In this document: piece after piece, positions 5,916 to 6,577 of the stretch
Numbering within the stretch: position 1 is the stretch's first letter
Layout of the letters: every line of letters begins with the position of its first letter
Assembly (NCBI GenBank): GCA_022564135.1
Contig: JADFLZ010000122.1
Coordinates: forward strand, 1-6,577
Length of the DNA: 6,577 bases
Direction of reading: 5' to 3'
DNA from: Candidatus Zixiibacteriota bacterium
GTDB taxonomy: Bacteria; Zixibacteria; MSB-5A5; GN15; FEB-12
Notes under the pieces: generated by a model
The model's database searches: none
Told to the model about the DNA's origin: nothing
The model's input: the letters and a program-made list of their open reading frames with translations, nothing else
Position numbers and translations under genes: made by a program

Positions 5916-6577
5916 TCAGCTGGCGGATTTCTGAAGAATGTTTGAAATTTGAAAAAGCGACAGCTCATCAAACCATGGAGCCAGAAACTGAACCCCGATG
6001 GGAAGCCCGTCTTTTGTTTTGCCAAACGGCACAGAGATGCCGGGGTTACCGGCCAGACTGGCGGAGGCCGTATAAATATCTGACAGATACATTGTCAGCG
6101 GGTCATCAATTTTTTCGCCCAGCTTAAAAGCCGGAGTCGGCGAAGTTGGCGAGATTATCAAGTCGACTTCATTAAATGCCTTCTCGAAATCGAGACGAAT
6201 CAGTTCGCGGACTTGGGAGGCTTTACGATAATAAGCGTCGTAGTAGCCGGCTGATAAAACATAAGTGCCCAGCATAATCCGTCGTTTTACTTCAGCGCCG
6301 AATCCTGAGGCGCGCGTGGTCGAATACATGGTCATCAAATCCTGATCGCCGGCTTCGCGAAGGCCATACTTAACACCATCAAAACGGGCCAGATTAGAAG
6401 ATGCCTCGGCGCTGGTGATAATATAGTAGACAGCAATCGCCCGCTCGGTCATTGGCAGCGAAATTTCTTTAAAAGTGTGACCGGCTTTTTCTAATTGTTT
6501 GATAGCCTCTTCGACTACCTGCTTCACTTCATCGTCAAGCCCCTCGGCAAAATATTCTTTGGGGATTCCGATTTTGA
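5916..6577 (-). CDS. gatA: Glutamyl/aspartyl-tRNA amidotransferase subunit A, 3' part only
   Basis: GatA is the amidase-signature subunit of GatCAB. It hydrolyses glutamine and sends ammonia to GatB. The last 219 codons are visible, a little under half of the usual length of about 480-490; the frame enters at the right edge, so the catalytic Lys-Ser-Ser and the GGSSGG loop lie outside the window. Numbered from the first full codon, the visible parts are KIGIPKEYF (1-9), AEASSNLARFDGVKYG (56-71), YYDAYYRKASQVR (111-123) and, toward the end, SPTSPTPAFKLGEK, LAGNPGISVP and GLPIGVQFLAP. These distinguish GatA from generic amidases, as does the presence of gatB one gene away. An internal GTG at 6527 is not the true start. 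The C-terminus ends shortly after the last conserved block, as expected. It lies 5 bases from the hydrolase gene. Confidence 0.96.
   Translation of the reverse strand, partial: KIGIPKEYFAEGLDDEVKQVVEEAIKQLEKAGHTFKEISLPMTERAIAVYYIITSAEASSNLARFDGVKYGLREAGDQDLMTMYSTTRASGFGAEVKRRIMLGTYVLSAGYYDAYYRKASQVRELIRLDFEKAFNEVDLIISPTSPTPAFKLGEKIDDPLTMYLSDIYTASASLAGNPGISVPFGKTKDGLPIGVQFLAPWFDELSLFQISNILQKSAS

Noticed and set aside
6525..6527. GTG as a start codon for gatA
   Set aside because: The conserved GatA sequence KIGIPKEYF continues upstream in frame to the window edge, so this is an internal Val codon.

Overview
This window carries seven genes, all on the minus strand, and reads as ordinary chromosomal housekeeping DNA. 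It is unusual in the order of its genes and in its last, partial gene. Read in the direction of transcription (right to left) the order is: the 3' part of gatA, an alpha/beta-hydrolase, gatB, purN, purC, purH, and then, after a 164-base gap, the 5' end of a gene for a secreted c-type haem protein that runs off the left edge.

From 6577 to 5128, gatA (glutaminase subunit of the tRNA-dependent amidotransferase GatCAB) and an alpha/beta-hydrolase are separated by 5 bases and are probably co-transcribed. A 62-base gap (5066-5127) holds a perfect 8-bp hairpin and a good sigma70-type promoter for the next unit. From 5065 to 534, gatB (the tRNA-binding kinase/amidotransferase subunit), purN, purC and purH are packed with gaps of 6, -14 and 1 bases, so they look like one operon. 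GatAB converts misacylated Glu-tRNA(Gln) and/or Asp-tRNA(Asn) using glutamine. PurN, PurC and PurH catalyse step 3, the SAICAR synthase step, and the last two steps of IMP synthesis. PurN and PurH both use 10-formyl-tetrahydrofolate. The gap at 370-533 contains two short palindromes, only a weak candidate promoter and no convincing intrinsic terminator. From 369 to 1 is the start of an exported protein with a signal peptide, one CxxCH haem site and then sequence resembling outer-membrane beta-strands.

The organism is probably a Gram-negative bacterium with roughly balanced base composition, since an exported haem protein with barrel-like strands implies an outer membrane. Several starts (gatB, the hydrolase, purH) lack a clear Shine-Dalgarno sequence. 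PurN has a KYGGxGMYG segment that I associate with Bacteroidetes-type enzymes. The haem motif CxxCHxNPxGGGxR resembles proteins of Deltaproteobacteria and FCB-group candidate phyla such as Zixibacteria. This placement is an inference from motif memory, not from a search.

I see no mobile element, CRISPR array, tRNA, rRNA or riboswitch. The best candidates for something little described are the haem/barrel-like protein at the left edge, the hydrolase placed between gatA and gatB, and the compact hairpin/promoter junction that drives gatB with almost no leader.
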